DNA of 64,000 bases from Lepidonotus clava (GCA_936440205.1 OW387150.1:38498295-38562294); one strand, 5' to 3'. Counted from the first letter of the stretch, positions 45,281 through 57,870 are shown. Numbers and translations are program-made. Notes: generated by a model from the letters alone, not told the origin.

Positions 45281-46188
45281 TACATCAACTTACAGAATTT
45301 GATTTGATCCAGTATAAACAGAGTAGAAGGGTTTTGTAACAACGCAACTTTGTCAACACAACAAAATGTCATTGTGCAACCGGCCACAGTGGCCCGTTGC
45401 ACAATGGGTTTCTTAGCAAAGAAAATAATATTATTAACAAAACTTTTCCTTGTTACTTTTTTGTTGTTACAATTGGTTTGCAGCAATTTTTTTCTATACT
45501 TAGAATACCCTCAAAGAGCTGTAACTTTTACTGTTTTTTTTTTCTAATTTGTTCCCTTTTTATAATAATTTACAGAATTCAATTCCATTCATTAGAACCA
45601 GAGATATTGCAATTTTGTAACAACGAAACATTTCCCTGTTGAGCAAAAGTTCGTTATGCTATCGTTAATGTTAGCATAACAACCAAATTCTATTGTGCAA
45701 CGGGCCAGAGTGGTCCATCGCACAATGACTTTTCAAAGAAAAGAAAACTCTAAAAATCACTTTAAAAGATGGACTAGGGACATCTTTGCTATGATATCTA
45801 TGCTACAGAACCTGTATAACTTCTTTTCTACTGGATCAAATTGAATTTTATAAATTATTAAGCAAAGAGAGAATGTAGGTCTCTAAACACCTTCATCGAT
45901 AGTGTAGCTTCCTAATAGTGAATAGACCTGAACCAAATGGTTGGGGTATGGTTTCCTATGGGACCAGGCATAAACAGTTGGGTACAAGGCGTCTATGGGA
46001 GAGCTCACTGCGCAGGTTCCTGGGAAAGGTGTGTACCTTGAAATATATAGTTCATTAACAGAATTCTGAATAGTTTTTTTAGACGAGGCAAAAAATGGCT
46101 TAAAACAATCAAAGTTTACAAAGAGTGCTTTCCTTGTAACAAACGCATTCATTGTAAATAATGAAAGTCTTTGTGCAACAGGCCACTT
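45281..46188. repeat. Repeats built on a TTGTGCAACGGGCCAC palindrome
   Basis: Near-perfect palindromes occur at 45,370-45,406 (CATTGTGCAACCGGCCAC and its complement around one base) and 45,692-45,727. A half copy lies at 46,171-46,186. Flanks repeat 'tttgtaacaacg' and 'tttgatccagta', the latter also inverted near 45,825. A further half site is at 4,432-4,449. It looks like a foldback element family with several diverged pieces. Confidence 0.6.
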
Positions 46189-48711
46189 GATTTACCAGAA
46201 CCTGACTGCTGACATCACCCCTTTTTCTCAACATCCCAGTTTACAGCCAATATAAATCCTGAAAGTTGTTGATAATGTTTTTGACCACGAATTTATACTA
46301 CACAAGGCTATATCCATGTAGGAGAATTCTGATGAGAGAAAATATGCCTGTGGGGGATCTAGGGAGCATCTTAGTTGGTGGGCACATCCTTCGCCAGATG
46401 TTTTGAGAGAGAATACAATTTATTTTTTCCTGTGTTCTGAAGCTGTCTGATGACTCATTTCTTTGGGGATCTGTATGGCTAGAGGTTTTACTGATGCAAA
46501 AACAGAGATTTTTTATGCTCAAACTGATTTATTGACATCTGGTAGTCACTGGCTTCATGCTAGCTGGTTTGAATGAGAAGATCATGCAGTTGGGCTACCC
46601 TGGTGACCATTGAGTAAGAAAACCATAGGATGGACAGATGAGGAGAGGCCCTTATTTTCAGCAAAATGGAATGAGGTTTGTATAAAATGTTTATGATATG
46701 AAGCATACCTAAAGGGGTAAACTAAAATTGTGGTTGGTTAATGAAAACACAATTTCTGGGGTATTATTTGATCTGTTCCAGTCATTTTCAATCAGTCACA
46801 TCAATATCTTTTCAATGATGGGATTATACCGATTTATATGGTATAATCCCCTCAGTTGTATCCCCCTGTAGTGCACAAATGCCTATAAAAGAAACCCATA
46901 AAAAGAACCCTGGTTGGTTGCTATGGCAACATCACTCTCCAAGCACAAACTTGGTAGCAAAGCCAATATGGTAGAAGCAGTGCACTGCTTGGAGAGCAAA
47001 GGGGCTTGTTGGATGCACACAGACATATCATCATCAACTAAGTAGTACTGTTTCATTATCATTATTTATCCAATATTTGGGATATTTTTCAGGTGATAAT
47101 ATACAGAAGACCATTGTCAGAAACCTCTGGGCAGCGTACTGCCTGTAGTCTTAAGCCTTGGGCATTGCACTTCCCAGGGGTTTGTCCGATGGCCCCCTGA
47201 AGACCCCTACGGGTCTTCTCATATTAGTATTTCAATTTCTTCAATTGGTATAATTTTTCTCTGACAAGAATATAAAGATTGATAAACTGTGTGATACTTG
47301 TCATAATACATTATCTTTGCTTTGCCATCCTACGACACAAAAACGTAACAATACCTTGAGCACTATATCAAGGTATTCCGACTTGTTTTTGAAACCAATA
47401 TTTCGTCAAGAGAATTTAAAGACTGTTCCCCATGGGCGACAGTATTTTGAGAATTCTGGCTGATGTCTTGAAGCCATGCAGTTGCCAGAAGACAGATGGA
47501 TGCCAAGTTATTACTCTAATAGTTAATTAATTAATAATTGATGATTGATTAATTACTAACTACATACAGACCAGCATTTGTCGCCGATGACAGACAAAAG
47601 AACTGCAATGTTGCTGACAACCCTATCAAACATGGCTAATCTGTTGTTGCCTAACCCCGGCAATACACCATACTTTACACCAGAGAGAACGGCACCAGCA
47701 TCCCATTCACGTTTTTAGCACATTTATCACTGCCAATTCAATTGCCAAGAATATCCAAATAAAGTGAAAGACTTTATCTTTGATACTCGACAATAATTTT
47801 GTCACCAGTGACAGAGAAAACAACCGCGTCCCAGCAACCGTTTTTTCATTGATTTATAATTATTCTGAGCAAAACTTCAGGTGTTAATTTTTTTTAAATC
47901 AGTAATAATATTGTGTTCTGGAAAATACTCATAAATATTTCTCGTTTAGTTTTGTAGCTTTCAGGCATCAAAGACAGCAGTATTTATACACATTAAAGGC
48001 TGTATTACTCTACACAACTTGCCATATTGGCACGATATTCTCTGGTATTTCAGACAAATTTGTATACCGGAATCGTGGTGGCGGTTATGACGTGAAGAGC
48101 CTCGCCTTGCTCCTCCAGATTTTTAAAATTTTAAGGTGAAAATATGAAATCTAAGACCAATTCCTGCTTGCTGCACATGGATAACATACCCATGATCTAC
48201 GAGGATGTGTGAAATTTTCTTGTAATCCGCTAAATATTGAGATGATATTTGGTCTACAAGATTGGGTACTTTACTCGCCGCCTGCCATCAGCCATGCTTG
48301 CAGCTTGCCGAGGACCCCCTTTTACACCTACCAGAATTGCTTGAAAACATTATATATCTATGTGGAGAAGGCCCAAAATGTGTGGAAAATGCGTGGAGAA
48401 CAACGTGGATCAAAGGCAGTGCGTGACATTCAGTATTTATTGAATTGCAACATCCCTGCAACAGGCAGCCACCCAGCCCGGCAACAGGCAGTGCAAGTGA
48501 ATTTTTCAGATTTTGCCCGTATTTTCACATCGGTTGATGGTTTCCACTGTAATAATTAAAGTTTATGTTCATAATTGCCCCACTGAGAAGTGCAGAGGCC
48601 TGAGATAGGCTTGATGAGGAGGACTGGAAGAGGGGCCCAGCCTGTCCCTGCCCCTGGGCACTTGGAGAAGCAGGGACAATGGCCATGTCCATGTTTTCTG
48701 TCACCAGCTGA
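46189..48711. other. Unassigned, with promoter-like motifs
   Basis: No convincing gene was found. Seen here: an 11-bp perfect stem at 46,820-46,850, a TATA-like 'cctataaaag' near 46,882, an RFX X-box-like palindrome at 46,917-46,930, and an 8-bp stem with a four-base loop at 47,199-47,218. The frame at 48,209-48,559 (116 codons) has no family resemblance or splice support. Confidence 0.45.
46917..46930 (+). promoter_or_regulatory. X-box-like RFX site
   Basis: GTTGCTATGGCAAC is one base from the perfect palindromic RFX site GTTGCCATGGCAAC. A TATA-like motif lies about 35 bases upstream. There is no clear gene downstream, so function is unproven. Confidence 0.35.
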
Positions 48712-49534
48712 CCTGGACTGGAGTGACTACTCCCTGAACCAGAATGACTGCCGCCTGACCCGGAGTGAGCGCCGCCCGACCTGGAGTGACCGCCGTATGC
48801 CACGAAGTGACCCCCTCCTGACTCAGATTGAGCGCCACCTGACCCGGAGTGACCGCTGCCTGACCCGGAGTGACCGCTGCCTAACCCAGAGTGACCGCTG
48901 CCTGACCCGGAGTGACTGCCGCCTGACCCGGAGTGACCGCCGCCTGACCCGGAGTGACCGCCACCTGACCCGGAGTGACCGCCGCCTGACCCGGAGTGAC
49001 CACTGCCTGACCCAGAGTGACTGCTGCATGACCCGGAGTGACCGCCACCTGACCCGGAGTGACCGCAGCCTGACCCATAGTGACCGCCGCCTGACCCTAA
49101 GTGACCGCCGCATGACCCGGAGTGACCGCTGCCTGACCTGGAGTGACCACCACCTGACCCGGAGTGACCGCCGCCTGACCCGTAGTGACCGCCGCCTGAC
49201 TCAGAGTGACCGCCACCTGACCCAGAGTGACCGCCACCTGACCCGGAGTGACACTGCCTGACCCAGAGTGACCGCTGCCTGACCCGGAATGACTGCCGCC
49301 TGACCTGGAGTGACCGCCGCCTGACCTGGAGTGACCGCCGCATGACCCGGAGTGACCGCTGCCTGACCCAGAGTGACTGCTGCCTGACCCGGAGTGACCC
49401 CTGCCTGACCCGGAGTGACTGCCACCTGACCCGGAGTGACCCCTGCCTGACCCGGAGTGACCGCCACCTGACCCGGAGTGACCGCCGCCTGACCCGGAGT
49501 GACCGCCGCCTGACTCAGAGTGACTCAGAGTGGT
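48712..49534 (+). repeat. 21-bp minisatellite, about 39 units
   Basis: The unit is CTGACCCGGAGTGACC followed by GCCGC, 21 bp in all, with variants such as CTGCCTG, CACCTG and CCTAAG. Because the unit is a multiple of three, several frames on both strands stay open and produce long artefactual proteins of seven-residue repeats (H-S-G-S-G-G-G, L-T-R-S-D-R-R, V-T-P-G-Q-A-A). It lies just past the stop codon of the minus-strand gene candidate, so it could be in its 3' UTR or beyond. Confidence 0.95.
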
Positions 49535-49682
49535 TGGGGGCAGGAGGATGTGCTTCAAGGGCACAGGACACAGGCCTCCTCCTGCGTGACAGTACTGTGG
49601 ATGTTGTGAGGCCACCGACGACTTCGCTGTGAGGTGTGGCTGCAGGTAGGGCCCTTTTTTTGAGAGCTGTTCCCTCTTCTGG

Positions 49683-50398
49683 TCACTCTCGCAGGAGATT
49701 GCACATCTCATACTGTTGTATAGTGAGGGGCTCCTTGAAGTCCTCCTCCATGTCCTCCTCCACGTAGTCCTCCTCATCAGTATCTAAAAGTTAATAGAAA
49801 CATGATAGATGAAAATGGGTGTGTCTACCTGGAGAAAAATGAGCACCACTCTATGACCAGAGATGCTGGTCAGGGGGATCCCAGGCGTTTTGGCCCTAAA
49901 CTGTAGAGGAATGAGAGACTTCCTGGTAGGTGGGGGTAATATATCCCTTACATTTCACATACTTTACATGTACTTTACATGTACTTTATACGTAATTTAC
50001 ATTACTTTACACAGTGTTTGATTGACTGTAGGTAGGTCTATATGATTGTTTGGGAGGGCCATATTATATGCTTACCTTGTGGGAGGTAGTCTGGGTCCTC
50101 CATGTCATAATCATGGAAATTAACGTGGTCAGACGCCTCTTGAGGGGTTTCTGATGGCTCTGGAAGGGTTTCTGACGGCTCTGAACGGGTTTTCTGACGG
50201 GTCCGGAGGGTTTTCTGACGGGTCCGGAGGGTTTTCTGGCATGGCGGAACGGGCGTTGTCCCATTGCCAAAAGAAGTCAGGTGGCTCAAAAACATCCAAA
50301 ACTCTGTTTAAATCAGTTTCACTAATGGCGGAATTTAACATTAGCATTTCCCTGATTTGTGTGTCCTTCAGATCCATACTAAACATCATTTCTGACAT
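49683..50398 (-). CDS. Two-exon acidic protein gene candidate, possibly a pseudogene
   Basis: Exon 1 runs from the ATG at 50,398 to 50,076 and is followed by a strong donor (AAG|GTAAGC). Exon 2 starts after 'cttttag' at 49,783 and ends at TGA, 49,683. The splice is phase 1 and joins PDYLPQ to DTDEEDYVEEDMEEDF and on to MCNLLRE. The N-terminus reads MSEMMFSMDLKDTQIREM and later VFEPPDFFWQWDNARS. Between them lies a 21-bp repeat coding for P-S-E-N-P-P-D, and within it the reading frame of the N-terminal part and that of the spliced part differ by one base, associated with an A4 versus A3 run. So the gene is disrupted, or the run length was misread. Family unknown; no catalytic motif was seen. 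Confidence 0.4.
50146..50238 (-). repeat. 21-bp repeat, about 4.5 units, inside the gene candidate
   Basis: Units of exactly 21 bp start at 50,146, 50,167, 50,188 and 50,209, built on 'ggttttctgacgggtccgg'. On the minus strand they encode P-S-E-N-P-P-D or P-S-E-T-x-x-E heptads. Confidence 0.85.
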
Positions 50399-51697
50399 TT
50401 CTGATGTTTTTAACTGATATTTTCACATATCGATGGAGAAGCCCAATGTTTGTGCAACCCCCATGGGTCATACATCCAACTGATGTCCTTCACCTAAAGG
50501 TCCTTTGTTATTTCATCGCCAAAGCACTATTCAAACTATGTTTAAACTACTGAGAACTATGAGCAGCACATATGGCCTGGCAATACACAGGACCCTCAGT
50601 ATGCTTGCTCACTGTGCGGGTGATAAAAGTACAGAAGGTACATAATTACATTCAGTTTTGTCCTTAACGATGAGATAGATATATCCTGGAGTCAGTCTGA
50701 AATCAGCCTTACAACATTATATCTGAAGTCAAAGCCTTCCTTTATAGATGATAGACTGTGATTGGCCCATCAGACAATTCAAGCCTGATTTACACTGTAT
50801 GAAAGTCAAGAGAGCTGTAAAATCTCTTAACAAATTAAATGAAATAATTCAAGTGGGAGAAAATAATCGCAGACGCTTTGAATATTAAATGTAAGGGATA
50901 AGGTTTGTGTTTTAAGGTAAGATAATATAATACCCTTATGGAAATGCACCTAACTAAACTGGGCACCTAATGCTCTAAAAAGCTTATAGATAAGCATTAA
51001 CCAGATGTCCAATTTCAATGTCACTGCATGAGTGTCAGTGAGTACATTCTGCTTTGTAAAATAACTGCTTTAACTGGCTTTAATGAATTTTAGATGCTTA
51101 TGTGACATCTACAATGAATTCATTCATGACTAATCCTGCCAGGGTAATACTTAGACTATTTAAAAGGCCTAGAAATACAAATAATTTCATTATCTGCTAG
51201 CATATTTTTATATAACAGCATTGCCACATATAATTCCATAATTATGTTCCCAACACATAAGTTCTTTGTCATCATTTGATTTCAAGATGAAATGTTTGGA
51301 ATCAGCTTATGCTTTATTTACTTTTTAATTCAACATATTTCATTCTTAAGAATGCTCAACAATCATTATTAGTTTTCAAGTTGCATTATTTGGTATAAGT
51401 AAACACTGAGTAGGTATATGATGACTTAATACTGAAAATTTGAACATAGCGTCTGATATCTCATACAAATTATTTCATTCTCGCAATACAGTTGTTTTCT
51501 TTCCTAGAATACATTATTTCTTTATAATGATATTTAGGCCATTTAAGATTTATTGTCTATATTTCAGCGAAGTGGAAATAAATAAGAATATCTCTCAAAT
51601 CAATGAGAAAATATTTAATGTTATATTCAAAGCCTTATCTATCCAGAAATACAAGTCTGACCCAAAATTGTCCCTGAGGCCTTAACAAAGAGGTTGT

Positions 51698-52462
51698 ATT
51701 CCAGTGCGACAAGCACACTCACCAAGGCAGCAAAAGACAACGGTCGTTTCTCACTATGTTTCAGGTAGGGACGTAGGCTGAATTGGTGCTTAGATCCCTT
51801 AGGCCTGAGAGGCTTTACTCCAGATTTACTAGTCGCCCTGGGAGTCTCCGAACCAGTGCTATCATCGGAATCAGAAGCGGTATCCGTATCTGAATCAACC
51901 TTGTCCAATTTAGCGTGTCACTCCTGCCGCTTAACCCTGTGCGACAAGGCAGACATCTGCTTAGTCAAAGCCACCATCATGGACTGCATGGTTGAAGTTT
52001 GGTGCCCCTGGGTCTTCAAGAATCGGTGAAATAGCTTGTCGCCCTCCTCTGCCTGGTCGCCACACGGTTCATCTTCAGACGATTCCAATTCAGGTAGGTT
52101 GACATTGGCCTTCTGGGTTATTTCCTCTTCGACAGCACCCACAGCAGTATCCAGCTTTTGCGCTTCTCCTTCCTTGTCGCTCATTTTCTCAGCAATAATC
52201 CAGCATTTCTTACCTCTAGGGGCAGCGTGTCGCGCGAGCGACAAAGCGCAATATGGGACATCCAGCCTAAAATCTGTTGAATCTATTTGGTATAGTGATC
52301 CAAAAAAATAATACAACAAATTGACCCGGCTGAGGCTAATGGCGTCTCAAGGAAACTGAATTTGGCGCCTTAGGTCACATGACCCTAATGAATATTAAGT
52401 AGATAGCCTCGAGCCGGTCCCATAAATATATATCCATATAATAATAATAATAATTATATATG
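51698..52462 (-). mobile_element. Fossil DIRS-type fragment (ORF1 start)
   Basis: B1 runs through this place without it, so the edges are fairly sharp. On the minus strand a frame from about 52,190 begins MSDKEGEAQKLD and continues with an acidic stretch, a helical 'MQSMMVALTKQMSALSHRVK' and a serine/aspartate-rich part. This looks like the N-terminal part of an ORF1/gag of a tyrosine-recombinase retroelement. No target duplication is seen, which fits that group. Broken: most of the element is missing. The family call is tentative. Confidence 0.45.
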
Positions 52463-55049
52463 CCATTATTAATATTCAGAGTTGAAAATTGATCCCATGA
52501 TGGCCTTAATGATGTCAGACGACGGGATATCCAACTTCTTAAAAAAGGCTATTTCCAAGTAACAGACAGTCAAAACGTGATTTGACAGAAGCAGAAATAG
52601 ACAGAGGTATTAAACATATCTATGAATCATTGTTGTTTGTCAAGTGTAAACTAAATGAGTCATTAGTTATGTGTATATATGATAATGATATAGCGCTATT
52701 AACAAGTATAGAGGTATAGATGATATCAATGTCACCAGTCCCAGACGGGGAGAGTCCTTTATATGGGTTTAACTTCCTTGAAATGATCCCATAACGTCTT
52801 AAAAGCATATTTTAAAGGCTGCGTACCACATATGGATGCTGCTAATTTCGTTTTTCTTTGATTTTCTCTGAGAATATGACATGCTACCTTACATCCCATG
52901 TACTATTCAAAAGATAATTGTAAGACCTATCTATTGATGTAAAACATATCTATATTCAACCTTTATTTCACCTTCCGTTTTGAAAATCGGCAGCAGAATT
53001 GGTATCTGGAATATGGGCTTAATTCCTTTGATATCATACATTCTTTATCTCTTTAATAGGCATGCATTTGTGATAAGGACATGGTGATCACCGACATGAC
53101 AACATGACAACATCTACACAAGGACTAGCATATACTACGAGATTATCCTGCCGCTATGACATCTGGTGGATACAAACTGTACTAGCCATTTGTTTCTTCG
53201 CCTAAAATGGAAAACTAATCTTTTGCCCTCTCATGGAAGGAGCCACACATAGAAAGACTAAACCTCTACAGAGCCTTTACATATCACTCCTTGTATTGGA
53301 AAATATAGTTCCAGCAGGTGGGAACACCTAGTATATGTTTGGAGAGACTGTACCAGCTATATCTCTCCACCACTCTATGTGGTGACACAGGTAAAAAATG
53401 GGTTGTTGCAGGGCAAACAATGTGGCCTAGTAGCAAGTATCTGCTGGAGAGTAAAAGACGTGACCCATTTTGTTACCTGGAAATACATGTGCACCTACGG
53501 GTAGATATGCAACTAGATCATGTAGCTGTGTGAAGCCAAATGAGTCCTTTGTATTTTTCATGGTTATGTAAATATTGATTCTCCGGGAGATTTTTTCTAT
53601 TATTACCAAAAGAAGTATAAAAAAAGCAAAATAAGGATTGACTTTTAATATTTGATGCAAACATTATTTTTATTTGTTGTATTGTTTGAGAGTTAATTCT
53701 TCTTAAATATGATGAATACAAAAACTCGTTTATATACCTTTATGAATTATGTTTGAAAAAACAAGGCAAATGTTGAGTCTGACAGCTGCATTACTTCTTT
53801 GAGGATAACTGGTGAAGGCAGTAACACGCCTTCTCTTTTATCACTCTTTTATAACTCTTTTAAGGAATTGTGATGAAGGCAGTAACATGCCAAAACTAGT
53901 TGAATCGCCACGATATTAACATCTGATTAATAAATCAAGTCAATAACAGTCCTGAGTTGGGTTTGATGTAGCTTTGATATTTTTATTCTTTGAGGAAAGC
54001 AAGAATAGTAGTCACACTTGTATGTGTAAGAGACTCAGTACTAAGTGGAGGGATGAAGTTGTTCTGTGTATATTTGAGTCTATCTGTATGAAACATGTGA
54101 CAAACAGTTTTCCTTTTACATGAAGTGATGAAGTGCTGTGGATACTGCACATCAGGCATTTAGGTTAAGCACATGTAGATACATAAAGGAAAAGATAAAA
54201 GATTGTTGTTGATATATATTTTCCAGTCAATCAATACAACACACTTTTACAGAGCTTATAGGATATAGTATAAGTTATATAACATTTTTATATCAGCATT
54301 GTAACTGTCTCACAAAAGACATAACACTTGCTTTCATTGTACCAGGTGTTTCTAATGTTAGACAGTTGATGATGTATGCATAAGATTTGAGACACGCTTT
54401 CCTGTTGGTGAATAGTATACTCTAATGATCATGGGACTCCTTGTTATTATATTTACATCTTTTATAATTGGCGGATAAAAAATCAACACAAATAAACACA
54501 ACACAAATAATTTTGTAAGCTTATTACTTAAGCTACTAAAGTTAAGAGTTATATAATGTTAAAAATAACCAAACCAGATGCTGGAGTTATACGAAAACCA
54601 AAGTAAATTGAGAAAACACAGGATAAATAAACTGAAATAAAAAAACAATAGATAAAATTATCTCTTTGTATTGAAAGGCTCATGCATCTATGATGGAAAG
54701 TGAGGCAGATAATTGTGCTTAATAAAAGTAAAAAACTAGGGTTTTGAACCTTAGATACTTTGTTAGAGCTTCCCGTGCTGCTGCTACTTTTAGTGTAAGC
54801 TCATTATTGATTTTATAAGCACAGAATGTACAATGTTTAGATTAGAACATAATATTTATAAAATCTTAAGTAAATCATTTGTCTGTATGCTTTAGAGAAA
54901 ACCATATGTTATTGGCAATGATTAACATATATATGTCTATGAATGCTGATAAAAGATTGCTGAACATGATTTAAAGTTCACAAAACAAGAAAACATAGAG
55001 GACAGATTATACAGAGGTAAAATGTGTGGGTACATTATATAGCATAATA

Positions 55050-55854
55050 TTTTTGATGTGGCTAAGACAGGTCTCCCTCCAGCTCCCAAGGCTACTGATT
55101 CGAGAAACCCTGAGGTCCATTGAGTTCAGGCCAATCTGTGCATTGCAATGCATCCTCTGGATCCAGTTAAATTCCACCAGATCCCTCAGATATTTGGACA
55201 GGTTTCTTTAGTCAGTAGCCTTGGGAGCTGGAGGGAGACCTGTCTTAGCCACGTCAAATTTGTTTTATTACTTAACTCGTCCGACCCACTACGGATTTTT
55301 ATCTCCCTTTCCGGACCTCCCATCAAAGAAGGGGGTCCTTCTAGTGCTTTGTCACCTGTTTTCACAGGTTTCTCCAGTTGGTTGTTGGTTTTTACCTTTT
55401 GGTATTTTCTGACAACTCCTGACCCTAGTCAGGTACCGTAGTAGCTTTTTTTATGATGCCTGAGGGGATGCAAGTCAAAACCGTTGTTTAGACTCCTGTA
55501 CCACACAGGAGTCCCCCTTTATTATTGTTTGGATTTTGGTTTTTCCTGATCCCCAGAGTAAACCTTTTTCCATTCTCAAGAGGGTTTTGATCTTTTGTAA
55601 ATCCTTTTTCTAAACCCCTTGTTGTTGACCCAACTACCACTCCCACCATGGTATTTTGAGTCTTACCACCAGTTTGAACTGGACCCTGTCCACTAGGAAC
55701 CAGTTCACTCTGGAGATCAGGTCAACCAATTACAATGGATCTGGTTGCCATCGAGAAGTTACGAGGCACTATTTATACTGGCCAGCCACTGGACCAGGCC
55801 CATTTACATGGTAGCATCAAAAGCAGGCTAATCTAGCCATGTCTCAAATAATTT
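55050..55854. mobile_element. Non-autonomous element with terminal hairpin and 12-bp duplication
   Basis: Flanked by TATAGCATAATA at 55,038-55,049 and 55,855-55,866; B1 has the undisturbed site near 6,183. The left 210 bases form a hairpin: 55,052-55,108 and 55,202-55,259 are near-perfect inverted arms ('gacaggtctccctccagctc' and its complement). The right end carries a third, weaker inverted copy of the tip ('tagccatgtctcaaa'). No transposase frame. Long duplications of 9-12 bp suggest a Mutator-like origin (inference). Confidence 0.7.
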
Positions 55855-56090
55855 TATAGCATAATACAAATCATGCATATCAAATCAAGCTTAAAGCAAT
55901 AGATTAAAAAAACCACGAGGGCATTATTGAAATATCATTATTTTTTATGTTTTTTGAAAACATCCATATGAAAATTATTATGTGTTGGTGCCACAGAAAT
56001 ACCCTTTTTTGTAAATATTATTTGCATATTATATTCATTATCATCTATCATGCTATGTTTTTCTATTTCATAAGCATTTTACAGTGGGAA

Positions 56091-57269
56091 ATCTACGAAT
56101 GAATTGTGATACAGAAAAAGAAAAGACATGGATATGGAGATATCTAACTACTGTGTAAGTACTGCATCAAGAAACAGATGTTTTTCATCTACATAAAATG
56201 GCATATCAAACAATGCATCCAAATTCTTGTTGTTTTGTTTAACGGTGTTTACACAATAACCCTGAAGTAGAGACATGTATTAATCACATGACCGGGTAAT
56301 TTTCTACCCACTTCTATCTCCTTACCTGCACATGTTCACAAGGACCTTTTCCTACACAAAATTATGGCTTTATGATTGACGTAATGCGATCAAATGTTTT
56401 TCAATAAAGTATATGAAATTGCACTTGATTGTTTTTTTTATGCATTATGTAACTTTCTATTAGCATGAATTATAAACATGCTAAACTGTAATTGCTGTTT
56501 TCATAGCACATTTAAAATGAATAGGCTAATACCTCTAAAAACCAGCAAGTCCCTACAATCACACACTTTAGATAGATGCAAATATTTGGTCAGAATTTCA
56601 TAGCAATTAGTACAGAAGATGACTAACAGGGAAACCACAACAAGTTATATACATAAAGGTCACCTCCAAGTTCATCTAATCTAACTATGCTATATCTTAT
56701 ATTGAAAAACACGACCTTAGCTCTCAGAAACAACTAATTTAATTAATTTTAGACAATCTCAGGTTTATCTTAAGGCAGTTAATACTGTAATTTAAAAATA
56801 ATTGTTGACTGACCCACTGACACAGAGACCAATTTTCTTCAAACATATTATAAAATAGTACATATAGTGTCTGGGTGATAGGTAGTTAGTTGAAAATTAA
56901 GTATAGTTGTTTCCATTATGTGGATGCCAATTTAGGTATACAAATGTAAGAAAACACCAGAGGGCACCAGAGGGTACAAGGTGTAGACATAAAGGTGCTT
57001 TCTTCATTACTGATTAACCAAAATGGATAGTTCTAGGTTTTCAGCTCGTATATATTGATTTTTTCAGATTTTTTCCCCTTTTCTTAAGTTGAGCATGTCG
57101 TTCTGCCGCCAGCTAATACAACTGTTTTCTAGAAAAAGGATATAAGGGAAAATGTGTTAATTCAATGAAAACTCAATTTAACCAAATCTGTTTTACATCC
57201 ATATGTAATAAATGAACTTTCAAACCACCTTAGATAATAATAATGAACATACATGGATACAAAAGGATT
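56091..57269. other. Unassigned AT-rich sequence
   Basis: No gene, RNA or element boundary was recognised. Confidence 0.4.
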
Positions 57270-57870
57270 AAATAGCTTATTATCGCACTTTTGGTTCTTA
57301 TCCCTCGATTAACACACATATTTGAATTGTCAATCAAATCTGGTATATTTCCTGATGACTAGAAAATTGCAACTGTAGTACCGTTATATAAAGGTAGTAA
57401 TAAACAATGTATAAGTAATTACAGACCAGTCTTACTATTGCCAATTCCTGCGAAATTATTAGAAAATACTGTGAATTTCCTTGAAAATCTCAACTTAAAA
57501 AACTAGACAATTTACATGTAAGGGTTTAAGAATTTGTCAAAAAAACAAAAGGTAAATGCAAAGATTTGGTTTTATTCAAGCAATGTAATATATCGAGCCT
57601 GAATTCTAAAAGAACTAATCATTTGAATATCATTTATTCAAAAGTAAATCTCCCTGTACAATGATAGAACCAGTCGTAAATACAAGGTCAAATGATGGTC
57701 CTGAATTTAATGTAATAAAACCGAAATGTGAAGCATTTAAACGAAATGTATTTTACTTGGGAGCAAAAGAATGGAATGAATTAAATCTTTCTATCAGAAA
57801 ATGTTAAATTCTTACATGTAAATGCATGTGAATGATTGTAATCTGATAATTAAGAATACCATATGTAATT
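57270..57870 (+). mobile_element. Degraded LINE with internal deletion
   Basis: The first part encodes the N-terminal reverse-transcriptase motifs of non-LTR elements: ELSIKSGIFPDD, then KIATVVPLYKGSN and SNYRPVLLLPIPAKLLENT. It carries an in-frame stop where a tryptophan is usual (before KIATV). From about 57,670 the sequence jumps to the C-terminal signature (TRSNDGPEF, then VFYLGAKEWNEL). The catalytic core between them is deleted. This is a different family from the LINE at 8.2 kb by its tail sequence. Confidence 0.75.

Larger units (their letters stand above)
50628..56090 (+). repeat. Duplicated block B, copy 2
   Basis: Partner of 975-6,420 in direct orientation, about 49.6 kb away. It carries three insertions absent from B1: 51,698-52,462 (DIRS-type fragment), about 52,801-53,020 (unknown, 'ggctgcgtaccacatatgg..') and 55,050-55,854 (hairpin element). 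It lacks the inverted-repeat element of B1. Comparing the two copies gives pre-insertion sequence for each of them. Confidence 0.8.

Noticed and set aside
48525-49777. Long open frames of 223-272 codons on both strands
   Set aside because: They are by-products of the 21-bp minisatellite, whose unit keeps all frames open; the peptides are pure heptad repeats.
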